A stretch of 6,759 bases of DNA, taken from NCBI GenBank assembly GCA_947175005.1, contig CAMWLD010000126.1:1-6759 (forward strand). The letters are read 5' to 3'. The first letter of the stretch is position 1; every line of letters starts with the position of its first letter. This DNA comes from an uncultured Ruminococcus sp. (GTDB taxonomy: Bacteria > Bacillota > Clostridia > Oscillospirales > Ruminococcaceae). Made by a program: the position numbers and the translations under genes. Under the pieces are notes generated by a model. The model saw nothing but the letters and a program-made list of their open reading frames with translations. It ran no database searches and was not told where the DNA came from. Below, piece by piece: positions 5,113 through 6,759 of the stretch.

Positions 5113-6759
5113 ATGCCGTTTCTTCCAATTTCAAGAGAGGATATGAAAGAGCGAGGGATAGAACAGCTTGATTTTATCTGCATTACAGGGGACAGCTATG
5201 TGGATCACCCCTCTTTCGGCATTTCCATAATTTCCCGTATGATAGAGGCGCAGGGGTTCACGGTGGGGATTATCGCCCAGCCCGATTTCCACAGCGACAG
5301 GGATTTTACAAAGCTTGGACGGCCAAAGTATGCTTTTATGATAACCGGTGGCAACATTGATTCCATGGTTGCTCATTATACGGCCGCCAAAAGGAAACGT
5401 TCAAAGGATATGTACACCGCGGGGGGCATTGCGGGGAAACGCCCCGACAGGGCGACTATCGTTTATTCAAAGGCGGTAAAGCGGATCTACGGAAATGATA
5501 TGGCGGTTGCTATAGGGGGTCTGGAGGCTTCACTCAGGCGGTTTGCCCACTATGATTATTGGGACGATTCTGTTCGCCCCTCGATACTGGAGGACAGCGG
5601 GGCTGACCTTTTAATGTACGGAATGAGCGAGCACCAAATTGTGGAAATCTGCACACGGCTTGCAAAGGGTGAGAAAATCTCCGAACTGCGGGATATAAGG
5701 GGCACGGCGTATTTATGCGACCCAAAGGAAACTCCCTACGGTGCGGCAGAATGCCCGTCGCTGAAGCTTTGCAGGGAGAGCAAGGAGGAATACGCCAAGG
5801 CTTGCAGGATACAATACGACTGGCAGGACGAGGTTTACGGAAAGACCATAATTCAGCGGCAGACGGCAAAAATGCTGGTGCAGCTGCCCCCTGCCCTTTC
5901 CCTTACAACGGAAGAGCTTGACCATGTTTACGAGCTGCCGTATATGCGCACCTATCACCCTGTTTACGAAAAGGACGGCGGCGTGCCCGGGATAGAAGAG
6001 GTGGAATTTTCCATTACCCACAACAGGGGCTGCTTCGGGGGCTGCAATTTCTGCTCCATTGCCTTGCACCAGGGGCGGAGAATTTCCGTGCGGAGCAAGG
6101 AAAGCATACTGCGGGAGGCAAGGCTGCTGACGACCTTGCCGAACTTCAAGGGGTATATTCACGATGTGGGAGGACCTACGGCGAATTTCCGCAGTCCGAG
6201 CTGTGAGACACAGCTTTCAAAAGGGCTTTGCAAGGGTAAAAAATGCCTTGCGCCCGTTCCCTGCAAGAATTTAAAAGCCGATCACTCGGAATATCTGGAA
6301 ATTCTTCGGGAGATACGCAAAATAAAGGGCGTTAAAAAAGTATTTATCCGCAGCGGCATTCGTTATGATTATCTTATGGAGGATAAAAACGACGAATTTA
6401 TGCGGGAGCTTATTGCAGAACACGTTAGCGGACAGCTGAAAGTCGCTCCAGAGCATTGTTCGGCGGCGGTGCTTGATCTTATGGGCAAGCCTCACATTGA
6501 GGCGTATAAAAAATTCCAGGAAAAGTTTTACAGGATTACCGGGCAGATAGGCAAGGAGCAATATCTTGTGCCCTACCTTATGTCCTCTCACCCGGGAAGT
6601 ACGCTGAATGAGGCTGTTGAGCTGGCGCTTTTTCTAAAGAGTCTTAAAATGCGCCCCGAGCAAGTGCAGGATTTTTACCCCACTCCGGGGACTATCTCCA
6701 CCTGTATGTTCTACACGGGGCTTGACCCTTACACAATGAAGCCCGTATATGTACCGAGG
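5113..6759 (+). CDS. YgiQ-family radical SAM protein, 3' end cut by window
   Basis: A continuous frame of 549 codons runs to the window edge without a stop or frameshift. The protein belongs to the YgiQ (UPF0313) family of radical SAM proteins, whose reaction is not established. The N-terminal family domain shows MPFLPISREDM, ITGDSYVDHPSFG (25-37), TGGNIDSMVAHYTA (78-91) and GGLEASLRRFAHYDYW (135-150). The radical SAM [4Fe-4S] motif is CFGGCNFC at 307-314 (C307, C311, C314), followed by HDVGGPTANF (350-359). A second group of cysteines (364, 373, 378, 384) precedes NLKADH, as is usual in the family, and KVAPEHCS is at 443-450. What is missing is the C-terminal end, probably some tens of residues or more. 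ATG 5113 is preceded by GGGAG with 9 bases between. It is the second gene of a probable operon with the phosphodiesterase. It is cytoplasmic and likely oxygen-sensitive. Confidence 0.96.
   Translation, partial: MPFLPISREDMKERGIEQLDFICITGDSYVDHPSFGISIISRMIEAQGFTVGIIAQPDFHSDRDFTKLGRPKYAFMITGGNIDSMVAHYTAAKRKRSKDMYTAGGIAGKRPDRATIVYSKAVKRIYGNDMAVAIGGLEASLRRFAHYDYWDDSVRPSILEDSGADLLMYGMSEHQIVEICTRLAKGEKISELRDIRGTAYLCDPKETPYGAAECPSLKLCRESKEEYAKACRIQYDWQDEVYGKTIIQRQTAKMLVQLPPALSLTTEELDHVYELPYMRTYHPVYEKDGGVPGIEEVEFSITHNRGCFGGCNFCSIALHQGRRISVRSKESILREARLLTTLPNFKGYIHDVGGPTANFRSPSCETQLSKGLCKGKKCLAPVPCKNLKADHSEYLEILREIRKIKGVKKVFIRSGIRYDYLMEDKNDEFMRELIAEHVSGQLKVAPEHCSAAVLDLMGKPHIEAYKKFQEKFYRITGQIGKEQYLVPYLMSSHPGSTLNEAVELALFLKSLKMRPEQVQDFYPTPGTISTCMFYTGLDPYTMKPVYVPR

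Noticed and set aside
5534..6591. Several minus-strand open frames within the ygiQ-family gene
   Set aside because: They lie opposite an intact 549-codon gene with clear family motifs, overlap one another, and show no family features.

Overview
The window looks like chromosomal DNA of a low-to-mid GC anaerobic Firmicute, most likely a Ruminococcus-type member of the Oscillospiraceae. This is inferred from strong Shine-Dalgarno sequences, consensus TTGACA/TATAAT promoters, intrinsic terminators, a fermentative acetate kinase and the style of the protein sequences; no database search was possible. Nothing suggests a phage, plasmid or insertion sequence: no transposase, integrase, tRNA, rRNA or CRISPR repeat is visible.

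The left half is read on the minus strand. A PfkB-family sugar kinase, best called fructokinase (168-1199), ends inside an unusual array of four tandem 14-bp units, each a 13-bp palindrome (125-179). Upstream of it lie its probable promoter and then a strong intrinsic terminator (1441-1479) for the next gene, ackA (1531-2727), a complete acetate kinase. The two genes look separately transcribed. They represent the entry (sugar phosphorylation) and the exit (ATP from acetyl phosphate) of fermentative sugar use.

Positions 2728-3193 are a 466-bp divergent intergenic region. It holds a probable ackA promoter flanked by copies of a palindrome, TTTACSGTAAA, that looks like an operator. It also holds a hairpin with a ten-codon mini-ORF and a near-consensus promoter pointing right.

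The right half is read on the plus strand. A small AT-richer gene (3194-3754) encodes an unrecognised protein with two membrane helices and nine cysteines, and has its own promoter and terminator. After a perfect consensus promoter (3909-3937) comes a probable two-gene operon: a cytoplasmic alkaline-phosphatase-superfamily phosphodiesterase with all metal ligands intact (3982-5073), and 39 bases later a YgiQ-family radical SAM protein (5113 to the window edge, cut off by it). Neither protein's substrate can be read from the sequence.

Most of the window is ordinary core metabolism. The points most worth a second look are the palindrome cluster around the ackA promoter, the palindromic tandem array that supplies the fructokinase stop codon, the phosphodiesterase-YgiQ pairing, and the unrecognised membrane protein.
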